Source: Faecalibacillus intestinalis
Lineage (GTDB): Bacteria; Bacillota_I; Bacilli_A; Erysipelotrichales; Coprobacillaceae
Direction of reading: 5' to 3'
DNA length: 64,000 nucleotides
Assembly: GCF_003024685.1 (NCBI RefSeq)
Contig: NZ_PYLQ01000011.1
Span: 18,958-82,957 of the forward strand
Part shown: in pieces, positions 53,714 through 63,054 of the stretch
How the letters are laid out: every line of letters starts with the position of its first letter
Position numbering within the stretch: position 1 is the stretch's first letter
Position numbers and translations under genes: made by a program
Notes under the pieces: generated by a model
The model's input: the letters and a program-made list of their open reading frames with translations, nothing else
Told to the model about the DNA's origin: nothing
The model's database searches: none

Positions 53714-54622
53714 ATGAAAATATTAGTTGGTGATACAGGATTTGTAGGTAGTAACCTAAAAAAAATAATGCAATTTGATTATACTTTTAATAGTAAAAAT
53801 ATTGAAAATGCCTATAATTTACATCCAGATTTATTAGTTTATGCAGGTGTAAGGGGAACAAAGATTTTAGCAAATAAGTTTCCAAAAGAGGATGAAAAGA
53901 ATATTGAAGATGCTAAATTAAATATTACTAAAATTAATCCTAAGAAATTGATATTAATTTCTTCTGTCGATGTTTATGATGATTTGGATGGAAAAAATGA
54001 AGATTACATAAGTAATGTTAATAATCTACATACTTATGGAAAAAATAGATTTCTATTAGAAAAATGGGTAGAGCAAAATGTTAAAGATTATCATATAGTT
54101 AGACTCCCAGCTATTTATGGTAATAATTTGAAAAAAAATTATATATATGATTTAATCTCTCCCGTTCCAAAATTTTTGGAGATTGAAGATTACATAAATG
54201 TTGAAAAAGAATTTCCAACTATTTTTTTATATTATAAAAAAAATGGGGAAATTTTTTATAATATAAATAAGGATTCAAAACTAAGTTCATATTTTCTTAA
54301 TTCAAAATATAATTCTTTAAGATTTACAGATTCAAGATCAATATATCAGTATTTTGATTTACGAAAATTAGATAAGATAGTTGAATTGGTTATATCTAAC
54401 TCAATTAAAGTTTTAAATTGTGTAACTGAACCAATACAAAGTGATCTATTATATAAAAAAATAAATGGTACAGAATTTAATAATTATATAGTTGAAAATC
54501 CAATTCAATACAAATTGACAACAAAATGGGCATATTTGGTTAATGAAAATAAATATTTGGAAAATTCTGCCGAAGAAATAAAAGGATTAATTAATTTTAT
54601 AGAAGAGGAGAGAAAAAAATGA
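53714..54622 (+). CDS. NAD-dependent epimerase/dehydratase-like protein (SDR)
   Basis: 302 residues. Rossmann start KILVGDTGFVGSNLKKIM, then LLVYAGVRGTKILANKF, SSVDVYDD and TYGKNRFLLEKWV in place of the YxxxK motif. It is divergent from standard nucleotide-sugar epimerases, so a role in making or modifying a repeat-unit sugar is only likely. Confidence 0.7.
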   Translation: MKILVGDTGFVGSNLKKIMQFDYTFNSKNIENAYNLHPDLLVYAGVRGTKILANKFPKEDEKNIEDAKLNITKINPKKLILISSVDVYDDLDGKNEDYISNVNNLHTYGKNRFLLEKWVEQNVKDYHIVRLPAIYGNNLKKNYIYDLISPVPKFLEIEDYINVEKEFPTIFLYYKKNGEIFYNINKDSKLSSYFLNSKYNSLRFTDSRSIYQYFDLRKLDKIVELVISNSIKVLNCVTEPIQSDLLYKKINGTEFNNYIVENPIQYKLTTKWAYLVNENKYLENSAEEIKGLINFIEEERKK

Positions 54623-55440
54623 ATGTTGCGTTATTAATAATTGGATATGATGGCTATGTTGATGTATGGGATAGTTATTTTGAGTTATTGAATAAATATT
54701 GGCCTAGTACTATAAGACCAAAAACTTATCTGGCTACGAGTGTGTTACATCCAAATTATGATGGTGTTGAAGTAATAAGTGCTGGTGAAAATTCAGAATG
54801 GAGTAATAAGGCTAGAACTGCATTAGAACAAATTAATGAAGATTATGTTGTTTTATTATTAGAGGATTTCTTTACAACAAGAAATGTTGATGGAAAAAAA
54901 CTGGAACATATTGTTAATTTAATGGAAGATAATAATTTAACTTTTTGTAGAATACTTGATCAAAAAAAGATGAAGGGTAAGCATTTTAAAAAAGAAAAAC
55001 ATATAAAAATCATTCCTTCAAGTGATAAGTATGGATTATGTTTAGAACCTGCAATTTGGAATAAAAAATATTTATTAGAATTGATAGGTGAAGGAAACTA
55101 CAATCCATGGATTTTCGAATTTAAGTTATTAGGGAAAGGATTACATAATAACGGGAAAATTGATTCTATTCAAGATGATAGTAATATTTTAGAAATTACA
55201 CATGGTATTATCCAAAGCCAATATTTACCTAAGTGTATTAAAATATTCAAAAAGCAAAATTATACATTTGATTTAAAAAATAGAAATGTTTTAAATAAAA
55301 AGGATAATTTTAAATATAACTTGAAATGTTTTGTAAATTTTCATTCTCCTGAATGGTCGAAGAAACCATTAAAAGTAATAGGAAGAATGATGGGAGTTGA
55401 TTTTGTATCTGATAGAATTTTAGGCGGTGAAAAAAAATGA
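54619..55440 (+). CDS. Putative glycosyltransferase-like protein
   Basis: 273 residues, no confident family. It starts VALLIIGYDGYVDVWDSYF; then AGENSEWSNKARTALEQI and VVLLLEDFFTTRNVDG resemble a GT-A fold with an acidic metal-binding cluster. No membrane segment. It overlaps both neighbours by 4 bases, so it belongs to the assembly pathway. Confidence 0.55.
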   Translation: MNVALLIIGYDGYVDVWDSYFELLNKYWPSTIRPKTYLATSVLHPNYDGVEVISAGENSEWSNKARTALEQINEDYVVLLLEDFFTTRNVDGKKLEHIVNLMEDNNLTFCRILDQKKMKGKHFKKEKHIKIIPSSDKYGLCLEPAIWNKKYLLELIGEGNYNPWIFEFKLLGKGLHNNGKIDSIQDDSNILEITHGIIQSQYLPKCIKIFKKQNYTFDLKNRNVLNKKDNFKYNLKCFVNFHSPEWSKKPLKVIGRMMGVDFVSDRILGGEKK

Positions 55441-56270
55441 AAATACTAGTAACAGGAGCGAATGGGTATCTAGGCCAAGGAATAGTAAAACAATTAATTG
55501 AAGATAATAATGAAGTAATTGCATGTGATTTAAGTTTAGATAATGTAGATAATCGTGCTAAAAAGGTGCAAGCAGATATTTTTTCATTAACTAATCCATA
55601 TGAATATTTTGGAGAACCTGATGTTGTTCTTCATTTAGCGTGGAGAAATGGATTTGTACATAATGCAATCAGTCACATGGAAGATTTACCATCTCATTAT
55701 TTGTTTATAAAACATTTATTGGATGGAGGATTAAAACATATTGCAGTTTTAGGTACCATGCATGAAATTGGATTTTATGAAGGATGCATTAATGAAAATA
55801 CTCCAACAAATCCGCAAAGTTTATATGGAATTTCTAAAGATGCTTTACGAAAGGCGACTTTTTTATTGTGCGAGGAACATAAAGCTATATGTCAATGGAT
55901 TAGAGGGTATTATATTGTTGGTAATTCACATTATGGATCGTCTATTTTTTCAAAAATCACTAAAGCTGTACAAGAAGGAAAAACTACATTTCCATTTACA
56001 ACAGGTACAAATCAATGGGATTTTATAGATTATAATGATTTCTCTTTTCAAGTTGCTTCTATTGTTGAACAAAAAAAGATAAATGGAATAATTAATTCGT
56101 GCTCAGGATATCCAGAAAAATTATCAAATAGAGTTGAGAAATTTATAAAAGATGAAGGATATAAAATTAAATTAGAATATGGTGCATTTCCTGATAGGCC
56201 TTATGATTCAAAAGCAGTATGGGGAAGTAATAAAAAAATAATGGAGATTTTAAATGAAAAAAATTATTAA
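55437..56270 (+). CDS. NAD-dependent epimerase/dehydratase (SDR)
   Basis: 277 residues. KILVTGANGYLGQGIVKQL, VVLHLAWRNGF, LGTMHEIGFYEG and YGISKDALRKA (YxxxK) show an extended SDR acting on a nucleotide sugar. The exact reaction is unknown. It overlaps the preceding gene by ATGA and the acyltransferase by 17 bases. Confidence 0.85.
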   Translation: MKILVTGANGYLGQGIVKQLIEDNNEVIACDLSLDNVDNRAKKVQADIFSLTNPYEYFGEPDVVLHLAWRNGFVHNAISHMEDLPSHYLFIKHLLDGGLKHIAVLGTMHEIGFYEGCINENTPTNPQSLYGISKDALRKATFLLCEEHKAICQWIRGYYIVGNSHYGSSIFSKITKAVQEGKTTFPFTTGTNQWDFIDYNDFSFQVASIVEQKKINGIINSCSGYPEKLSNRVEKFIKDEGYKIKLEYGAFPDRPYDSKAVWGSNKKIMEILNEKNY

Positions 56271-56832
56271 AACTATTTATATGTTTATTTTTCATCCTTT
56301 AATTGCCTTTAGAACTCCTATAAATAAATTTCTATTTATTAAAAGAAGAGCAAATATAAAACACTATAAAAGAATACAATTGGGAAAAAATATTTCTATT
56401 GGGACAGATGTCAGAATAAATTTTTTTAATCATGATTTAGATAAGTCACTTTATTTGGGTGATAATGTATATATTTGTAATAGAGATTCATTTATAATTG
56501 GAGGAAAAATAACAATTGGTAGTGATACTATAATTGCAAGTGATGTAGCCATTATTTCAGAAAATCACAGTATAAACCCTGTTCACAATTTATCTTATAA
56601 AGATCAAGATATTATTTGTAGTGATGTAAAAATAGGAAAAGGTTGTTGGCTAGGTGAAAAAGTAATTGTTTTACCTGGAGTTGAAATAGGGGATAAAGTA
56701 GTCATTGGTGCTGGAAGTGTTGTTACAAAATCTATACCAAGTTATTGTATTGCTGTAGGTAACCCGGCAAAGGTAATAAAAAAATATAATTTTGAAAGTA
56801 ATAAATGGGATGGTGTTTTGAATGAAAAATAA
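56254..56832 (+). CDS. Hexapeptide-repeat acyltransferase
   Basis: 192 residues. Left-handed beta-helix repeats (LGKNISIGTDVRI, IIGGKITIGSDTIIASDVAI, VEIGDKVVIGAGSVVTKSI) with His in ENHSIN as catalytic candidate and the AVGNPAKVIKKY ending. Probably O- or N-acetylates a sugar of the polymer. Confidence 0.88.
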   Translation: MKKIIKTIYMFIFHPLIAFRTPINKFLFIKRRANIKHYKRIQLGKNISIGTDVRINFFNHDLDKSLYLGDNVYICNRDSFIIGGKITIGSDTIIASDVAIISENHSINPVHNLSYKDQDIICSDVKIGKGCWLGEKVIVLPGVEIGDKVVIGAGSVVTKSIPSYCIAVGNPAKVIKKYNFESNKWDGVLNEK

Positions 56833-57709
56833 AGTTGCTGTATTATTGTCAACTTATAATGGTGAAAAATATTTAGCAGAGCAATTGAAGAGTATATTGA
56901 ATCAACAAGATGTTACAGTTAATTTATATGTTCGAGATGATGGATCAACGGATAATACATTAGAAATTTTATATGAATTTGCAGCAAAAAATAATAATAT
57001 AACTGTTTTCAAGGGTGAAAATGTTGGCTTTGCTGAGAGTTTTTATTCATTATTAAAAATGAATATTGGTGCGGATTATTATGCTTTTAGTGATCAAGAT
57101 GATATTTGGGAAAAAAATAAACTAATTACAGCCATTAAATCTATAAATAATAGTAAAAAACCAATGTTGTATTATAGTAATCTTAATGTTTTTGATATGG
57201 TTAACAATAGTAGATATTATTTATATAACAATGAATATGTAAAAAAATATTTTTCACGTTATTTTTATATATATAATGGATATGGGTGTACAATGGTATG
57301 GAACAGTGAATTAATGAGTGAACTTAAAAAATTAAAAATGCCAAAGGGAATGACACATGATATTTGGGTGAATTTGGTTGCCAATTCTATAGGTAATTCT
57401 TTTTATGATAGTAATAGTTACATTAATTATAGAGTACATGGAGGAAATGCTTGTGGAGTTACACCTAATAGTTTTTATAAGAAATTGAAAAAAATATATA
57501 CTTTCTATTTTAAAAATAAAAAGCAATTGTGTATTAGTTTGAATTGTTCTTATATTATAAATCATTTTGATATGAAAGATAGTTTAATAAAGAGTATTGC
57601 AAATTATAAAGAAAAAAAAATACATTTTATTTTTTCATTATTAAAAGCAGATTTGCCAAAGAATGATAAGTTAAAATTCATTCTATTGGCAACTTTTGGA
57701 AAATTATAG
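56822..57709 (+). CDS. Glycosyltransferase family 2, rhamnosyltransferase-like
   Basis: 295 residues. VAVLLSTYNGEKYLAEQLKS, YVRDDGSTDNTLEIL, FSDQDDIWEKNKL (metal site), and GMTHDIWVNLVA as the catalytic His-Asp region, a combination typical of rhamnosyl/galactosyl GT2 enzymes. It overlaps the acyltransferase by 11 bases. Confidence 0.88.
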   Translation: MKNKVAVLLSTYNGEKYLAEQLKSILNQQDVTVNLYVRDDGSTDNTLEILYEFAAKNNNITVFKGENVGFAESFYSLLKMNIGADYYAFSDQDDIWEKNKLITAIKSINNSKKPMLYYSNLNVFDMVNNSRYYLYNNEYVKKYFSRYFYIYNGYGCTMVWNSELMSELKKLKMPKGMTHDIWVNLVANSIGNSFYDSNSYINYRVHGGNACGVTPNSFYKKLKKIYTFYFKNKKQLCISLNCSYIINHFDMKDSLIKSIANYKEKKIHFIFSLLKADLPKNDKLKFILLATFGKL

Positions 57710-58959
57710 TGATTTTTATTGCTTTAATTGGAATATTTTTATTTGCAATATTATCCTATTTTAAGGAGAACACTATACTATCTTTGCCTTTCATTTTTCA
57801 TTCATTTTGGTTTATGATTGTATTTTTATCTATGTTCCATTTCTTTGGACTATTTGAAATATCTAACAAAACGTACAGTATAGTTTTACTGGGTAACTTG
57901 TTTTTTTATTTTGGTACTTTGACAAGTAATATAAAGTTATTTTGTAGAAATAAATTACATATACAAACTTTAAATTTTAAATATCGAAAGAATTTAATGT
58001 ACATTTTATTGTTTTTTGCTATTTTAATTATGTTAAAAAAAATTATGTTATTATTACCAATAATATTAACATCAGGAATAACATCAGCTAGAACAGAAAT
58101 GATATTGAATGAATCTTTGAATTTATCTGGATTTTTACTGACATTACAGGTTTATTTTGCGAAACCTTTTATTAGATGCGTAAGTATTATTTTGATGGTA
58201 GATTTATTTCAAAATAAAATTAATATAAAAAATATTATTAAAGTATTATTAATTACTATGTTGTCTTTTCTTTCGGATGGTGGAAGATCGGTTATGATAC
58301 AATTATTTATTTCATTATGTATTTTGCTTTTTTATTATAGAAAAAAAATTTCAAAAAAAAATAAAAAGAAAATAATGTATAGTATATTAATTATTGGTAT
58401 ATTAACAAGTTTGCTAACTATTGAACGTGGTGTAAATTTACTTGAAAATTTTTATACTTATTATGCAGGGTCTTTAGTATTCTTTTCTAAATCTTTAGAT
58501 ATGAATTATCTTTTCAATAGTACGTTTTTATATGGTGTTAATGGATTTCAAGGTATATTTAGGCCGATTTTTGGTATTTTAAACATATTTGGTATTCAGG
58601 ATTTCTCTTTACTTTCAAAAGCAAATAGTTTTTTGATGGATTGTCAAAATACAGTATTTTATGTTTCACCAAATATTAAAATGAATTACTTTGTTACGTG
58701 TTTTGGATATATGTATAAAGACTGTGGAATCTTTGGATTGATTGTCGAATCGTTTGTTTTTGGGGCAATAATGTCTAGATTCAGGATGAAAAAAGGGGAT
58801 ATTTATCAAGTTTCTTGTTTTATTCTATTTGCTCAAGGAATATTATTCAGTATGAGTATCACTCCTTTTGCAAGTTATAATTTTATTATGACTTTTGTGT
58901 ATATTTATGTTATTACTAATAATTTTAAAAAGAAATTGAGGATAAAAGTGTATAAATAA
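57709..58959 (+). CDS. Wzy-like repeat-unit polymerase
   Basis: 416 residues with about ten membrane helices and a large periplasmic-type loop containing SDGGRSVMIQLF and TIERGVN, the layout of O-antigen/oligosaccharide polymerases (EpsG/Wzy type). The GTG start shares its first base with the previous stop (TAGTG). Sequence identity in Wzy proteins is low, so the call rests on topology and context. Confidence 0.7.
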   Translation: MIFIALIGIFLFAILSYFKENTILSLPFIFHSFWFMIVFLSMFHFFGLFEISNKTYSIVLLGNLFFYFGTLTSNIKLFCRNKLHIQTLNFKYRKNLMYILLFFAILIMLKKIMLLLPIILTSGITSARTEMILNESLNLSGFLLTLQVYFAKPFIRCVSIILMVDLFQNKINIKNIIKVLLITMLSFLSDGGRSVMIQLFISLCILLFYYRKKISKKNKKKIMYSILIIGILTSLLTIERGVNLLENFYTYYAGSLVFFSKSLDMNYLFNSTFLYGVNGFQGIFRPIFGILNIFGIQDFSLLSKANSFLMDCQNTVFYVSPNIKMNYFVTCFGYMYKDCGIFGLIVESFVFGAIMSRFRMKKGDIYQVSCFILFAQGILFSMSITPFASYNFIMTFVYIYVITNNFKKKLRIKVYK

Positions 58960-59128
58960 AATCAACATTTTTACGAAAAAAAAGTGACTTAAAAACAAGT
59001 CGAAAATGTTTAAAAAATTCGAAATTATGTGAGTTGTTGTTTAGTTTAGTATTTTCTAAAGTAATTAATGTTACTTCATAACCAAGATTTGTAAGAAATA
59101 CTGTGGTTTTTAATATTAGAAATGGCAT
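58925..59128 (-). pseudogene. Fragment of a glycosyltransferase gene (N-terminal, GT4-like)
   Basis: A minus-strand frame reads ILKTTVFLTNLGYEVTLIT, the GHEVTLIT-like strand-turn seen near the N-terminus of GT4 enzymes, then runs to FFRKNVDFIYTLL and is cut where the 33-bp repeat ends. It has no proper start or ribosome binding site. It looks like debris of an older gene left by recombination. Confidence 0.4.
58949..58981 (+). repeat. 33-bp direct repeat, left copy
   Basis: A perfect match to 62910-62942, beginning TGTATAAATAAAATCAACAT. The copies lie at the ends of the polymerase gene and of the epimerase gene and bracket 3.9 kb. Confidence 0.85.
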
Positions 59129-59391
59129 AGACTGTCAACAAGCGAAAATAGACGAATTGTCTATTATACAATCATAAGTGTCCGGGCTTAAAATCTCACT
59201 TGTTTGTGTTTGAAAAGTTGACGGCGACTTATAAAAATTCAGGATATTCTATATATAGGTAGAATTGCCTACTCACCCCACCGTGCTTTGTAGTATACCA
59301 TCTCTTTTTAAGTATATTACATGAAGTAAAAATGGTGAATAAATTTATATTACGTGTTTGTATCTGTGTTGAGCGCAGCTCATACGCATAA
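59129..59391. other. Non-coding stretch with possible IS66-end remnant and a G/C hairpin
   Basis: No gene. ATAAGTGTCCGGGC near 59174 resembles the GTAAGCGTCCGGG-like ends of IS66 elements. The block up to about 59300 is richer in G/C than its surroundings (CACCCCACCGTGC). At 59370-59382 TGAGC-GCA-GCTCA forms a hairpin, extended by TGTGT/ACGCA with one bulge. The hairpin ends just before the ribosome binding site of the next gene. Confidence 0.35.
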
Positions 59392-59403
59392 ATGGAGGAA
59401 AAT

Positions 59404-60306
59404 ATGATAGAAAAATATCAAGAAAAAAAATTAGAATTAATGAACAAAGAAAGAATAGATTTGGAAAATTCAAAAGAGTTTATATTAGGTAGAAAGTTAT
59501 TTAAAATAATAAACATTTTGAAAAATAGAGATATAAAAAAATTAAAAAAAATTATTACGAATAATATTCATAGCAACAAAGTAAAAGTAGACTATAAGGA
59601 AAATAATGATTGTGAATATAACGATATGATAGGTGATGTTAAAATAGCTGTTTATACATCTGTTATTGGTAATTATGATAAAATAAACGATAACTTTATA
59701 AAATACCCAAAATGTGATTATTTTATTATTTCTGAAAAAAGAAGAAATACAAAAAATTGGAAATGGATAGATATAAAAGAATTTTATAATTCTTCTAGTC
59801 CAATAAATATGAATAGATTTGCAAAAATGAAACCGTCTACTTTTTTTAAAGAAAAGGGATATGATTATTCTATATATATTGATGGAAACATTGATATTAT
59901 TTCTAACATATCATGTTTTATTAATCAAATTAATTCAGCTACAGGATTAGCTTTTCATCATCATAATTCTAGAAATTGTATATATGATGAGGCAAACAGT
60001 TGTATTGCAATAAAAAAGGGAAATAAAGATGAAATAGTTAAGTTTATTAAAAAATTAAATTATGAAAAATTTCCTAAAAATTATGGATTGTTTGAATGTA
60101 ACGTTATAGTAAGTGATTTAAATAATGATAATTCGAAAAGAATATTGGATGCTTGGTGGAATGAATTTTTAAATACAGATGTAAAAAGAGATCAATTAAT
60201 TTTTCCGTATGTATTGTGGAAATTGGGATATAAATTTAATAATGTAGGCTATTTAGGAAACAATGTATATAAAAATTATAAATTACATATTAATAGTCAT
60301 ACCTAA
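59404..60306 (+). CDS. DUF616-type glycosyltransferase domain protein
   Basis: 300 residues. A charged N-terminal helix, then IAVYTSVIGNYDKI, KCDYFIISE, YSIYIDGNIDI (acidic metal motif) and LAFHHHNSRN. These are the hallmarks of the TOD1/MUCI70-like domain (DUF616), a GT-A-like glycosyltransferase family. ATG 59404 follows GGAGGAAA by 6 bases; an ATG at 59392 overlaps that site. Likely a late-acting transferase of the cassette between the 33-bp repeats. Confidence 0.75.
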   Translation: MIEKYQEKKLELMNKERIDLENSKEFILGRKLFKIINILKNRDIKKLKKIITNNIHSNKVKVDYKENNDCEYNDMIGDVKIAVYTSVIGNYDKINDNFIKYPKCDYFIISEKRRNTKNWKWIDIKEFYNSSSPINMNRFAKMKPSTFFKEKGYDYSIYIDGNIDIISNISCFINQINSATGLAFHHHNSRNCIYDEANSCIAIKKGNKDEIVKFIKKLNYEKFPKNYGLFECNVIVSDLNNDNSKRILDAWWNEFLNTDVKRDQLIFPYVLWKLGYKFNNVGYLGNNVYKNYKLHINSHT

Positions 60307-60328
60307 TTTATTTATGAAGGAGTAAAAC

Positions 60329-61822
60329 ATGAGACAGAGAAAATTAATGTATAATACCTTTTTTTCTTTAATTTATCAAGTTACAACAATCATATGTGGT
60401 TTTATCCTTCCTAGATTGATATTAGAAAATTTTGGAACAAATACTAATGGTCTGGTTAATTCTATTACACAGTTTTTGAGTCTAATATCATTTTTGGAAT
60501 TAGGAGTGGGGAGAGTTATTCAATCATCTCTCTATAAACCGTTGGCTGAAAATGATACTAATGAAGTAAGTAAAATTGTTAAGTCAGGTAAGAAATTTTT
60601 TAAAAAACTAGGATTTATATTATTAGTATATGCAGTTGGGTTAGTTTTTATATATCCTGTTATTATTAATAGCGAATATAATTTTTTATATGTTTCAACT
60701 TTAGTCGCTGTACTTGCTATTAGTACTTTTGTACAATATTTATTTGGAATAGTTAATAGATTATTACTGAATGCTGATCAAAAAGGATATATTCAATATA
60801 TTGTTCAAACAGTCGCCATTATTCTTAATACTATCGTTTGCTTTATTTTAATATATCTCGGTTTTAATATACATATTGTAAAATTGACTACATCAGTAAT
60901 TTATTTAATGCAACCTATTATAATAAATTTATATGTAAAAAATCATTATAAGATAAATAAAAAAATCAAATATACAGTAGAACCGATAAAACAAAAGTGG
61001 AATGGAATTGCTCAGCACATTGCTGCTGTTGTGATAGATGGTACAGATATTGTAGTATTAACGACTTTTGCGACTTTGTCAGATGTGTCGATTTATACAG
61101 TTTACTTTTTTGTAGTAAAAGGTGTAAAACAATTATTTATGTCATTGACTAATGGAATTACATCTCTTATAGGAGAGATGTGGGCTAAAAAAGAATTGGA
61201 AAATCTGAATAATTTTTTTGGTTGGGTAGAGTGGATTATTCACACATCTACAATTTATATATTTGGTGTTACTGCAATTTTAATTGTATCATTTGTACAA
61301 GTATATACTAAAGGTATAAATGATGCGAATTATTATCAACCATTATTTGGGCTTATGATTGTTTTAGCTAATGCAGGTCATTGCTTGAGATTGCCATATA
61401 ACATTTTGATCTTAGCAAGTGGACATTATAAACAAACACAAAATAATTATATTATAGCTGCTGTATCAAATATTGTTATATCAATATTTTCAGTTAGACA
61501 ATTCGGATTAATTGGAGTAACGATTGGGACATTAATTGCAATGTTATATCAAACGGTATGGATGGCGTATTACAATTCAAAGAATTTGATTAAATGGCCT
61601 TTTAAAACATTTATCAAACAGCTTTGTATAGATATTGTAACTTTTGCTATCATGTATTTTATTTCAACTAAGGCATTTATTTTTAATCCAGCAAATTATT
61701 TTGAGTGGGTAGTTATTGCGATAAAAGTATCATTAATTACATTGGTTATTGTTTTTATGATTAATTTTGTTTTTTACAGGAAATATGTTAATAATATTTT
61801 TCATAAAATTTTAAGAGGGTAG
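60329..61822 (+). CDS. Wzx-type polysaccharide flippase
   Basis: 497 residues, about 12-14 membrane helices. It begins KLMYNTFFSLIYQVTTIICGFILPRLIL and has SLISFLELGVGRVIQSSLY, typical of MOP-superfamily lipid-linked oligosaccharide flippases. It exports the repeat unit to the polymerase. GAAGGAG lies before the ATG. Confidence 0.88.
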   Translation: MRQRKLMYNTFFSLIYQVTTIICGFILPRLILENFGTNTNGLVNSITQFLSLISFLELGVGRVIQSSLYKPLAENDTNEVSKIVKSGKKFFKKLGFILLVYAVGLVFIYPVIINSEYNFLYVSTLVAVLAISTFVQYLFGIVNRLLLNADQKGYIQYIVQTVAIILNTIVCFILIYLGFNIHIVKLTTSVIYLMQPIIINLYVKNHYKINKKIKYTVEPIKQKWNGIAQHIAAVVIDGTDIVVLTTFATLSDVSIYTVYFFVVKGVKQLFMSLTNGITSLIGEMWAKKELENLNNFFGWVEWIIHTSTIYIFGVTAILIVSFVQVYTKGINDANYYQPLFGLMIVLANAGHCLRLPYNILILASGHYKQTQNNYIIAAVSNIVISIFSVRQFGLIGVTIGTLIAMLYQTVWMAYYNSKNLIKWPFKTFIKQLCIDIVTFAIMYFISTKAFIFNPANYFEWVVIAIKVSLITLVIVFMINFVFYRKYVNNIFHKILRG

Positions 61823-61840
61823 AGAAAGGAAGTATGAAAG

Positions 61841-62908
61841 TTGAATAAAACATTTTTTGTTACAGGTTCAGCCGGTTTTATCGGTTCTAACCTGGTATTG
61901 AAATTATTAAAAGAAAATGAAAATATTCATATTATCGGTATCGATAATATGAATGATTATTATGATGTATCAATAAAAGAATACAGATTAAATAAGATTA
62001 AAGAGAAAATAAAAAAGACTACAAATAAGTGGTCTTTTTATTATGGAAATATTTCTGATAAGAAATTGATTGATAAGATTTTTGAAGAATATAAACCTGA
62101 TATTGTAGTTAATTTAGCTGCACAAGCAGGAGTAAGATATTCTATTAGCAATCCTGATGCATATATCGAAAGTAATTTAATTGGTTTCTATAACATCTTA
62201 GAAGCATGTAGGCATTCTTATGATGATGGAAACAAAGGTGTGGAACACCTTGTTTATGCATCGTCAAGCAGTGTTTATGGATCTAATAAGAAAGTACCAT
62301 ATAGTACAGATGATAAAGTAGATAATCCAGTAAGTTTATATGCAGCTACTAAGAAATCAAATGAATTAATGGCACATGCTTACAGTAAGCTTTATAATAT
62401 TCCATCAACAGGACTTAGATTCTTTACAGTTTATGGTCCAGCAGGAAGACCAGATATGGCTTATTTTGGATTTACAAATAAGTTAAGAAACAATGAAACA
62501 ATCAAGATCTTTAACTATGGAAACTGTAAAAGAGATTTTACATATATCGATGATATTGTAGAAGGAGTATCAAGAGTCACGAAGAAAGCTCCTGAAAGAA
62601 AGACAGGAGAAGATGGCTTACCGGTACCACCATATGCAGTTTATAACATAGGAAATAGTCATCCGGAAAACTTACTAGAGTTTGTAGATATCTTACAACA
62701 GGAATTGATTAGTTCAGGAGTATTACCAGAAGATTATGATTTTGAAGCACACAAGGAACTCGTACCAATGCAACCAGGAGATGTACCAGTAACGTATGCT
62801 GATACATCAGCATTGGAAAGAGACTTTGGATTTAAACCAAGTACATCATTAAGAGATGGACTTAGAAAATTTGCTAAATGGTATAAAGAATTTTATATGG
62901 GAGATTAA
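61841..62908 (+). CDS. UDP-glucuronate 4-epimerase-like NAD-dependent epimerase
   Basis: 355 residues. FFVTGSAGFIGSNLVLKLL, NLAAQAGVRYSISNPDAY, YASSSSVYGSNKKVP, YAATKKSNELMAHAY (YxxxK) and GLRFFTVYGPAGRPDMA closely follow the UDP-GlcA 4-epimerase group, which makes UDP-galacturonate. It starts at TTG 61841 after AAAGGAAG; the ATG at 61834 is out of frame and gives only a 4-codon peptide. It suggests that the polymer is acidic (inference). Confidence 0.85.
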   Translation: MNKTFFVTGSAGFIGSNLVLKLLKENENIHIIGIDNMNDYYDVSIKEYRLNKIKEKIKKTTNKWSFYYGNISDKKLIDKIFEEYKPDIVVNLAAQAGVRYSISNPDAYIESNLIGFYNILEACRHSYDDGNKGVEHLVYASSSSVYGSNKKVPYSTDDKVDNPVSLYAATKKSNELMAHAYSKLYNIPSTGLRFFTVYGPAGRPDMAYFGFTNKLRNNETIKIFNYGNCKRDFTYIDDIVEGVSRVTKKAPERKTGEDGLPVPPYAVYNIGNSHPENLLEFVDILQQELISSGVLPEDYDFEAHKELVPMQPGDVPVTYADTSALERDFGFKPSTSLRDGLRKFAKWYKEFYMGD

Positions 62909-62909
62909 A

Positions 62910-62942
62910 TGTATAAATAAAATCAACATTTTTACGAAAAAA
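62910..62942 (+). repeat. 33-bp direct repeat, right copy
   Basis: Identical to 58949-58981 over 33 bases; the sequences diverge at once on the right side. It starts 2 bases after the epimerase stop codon. Confidence 0.85.
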
Positions 62943-63054
62943 CCTAATCCAAGATAAATGTTGGTGATAACACCTAATAATGTCAGTCTAACTTTTGTGA
63001 TAGAAAGCTTACCATTTTGATTTGTTTTATCATATAGTCAAGAGGTTGAAAGCT

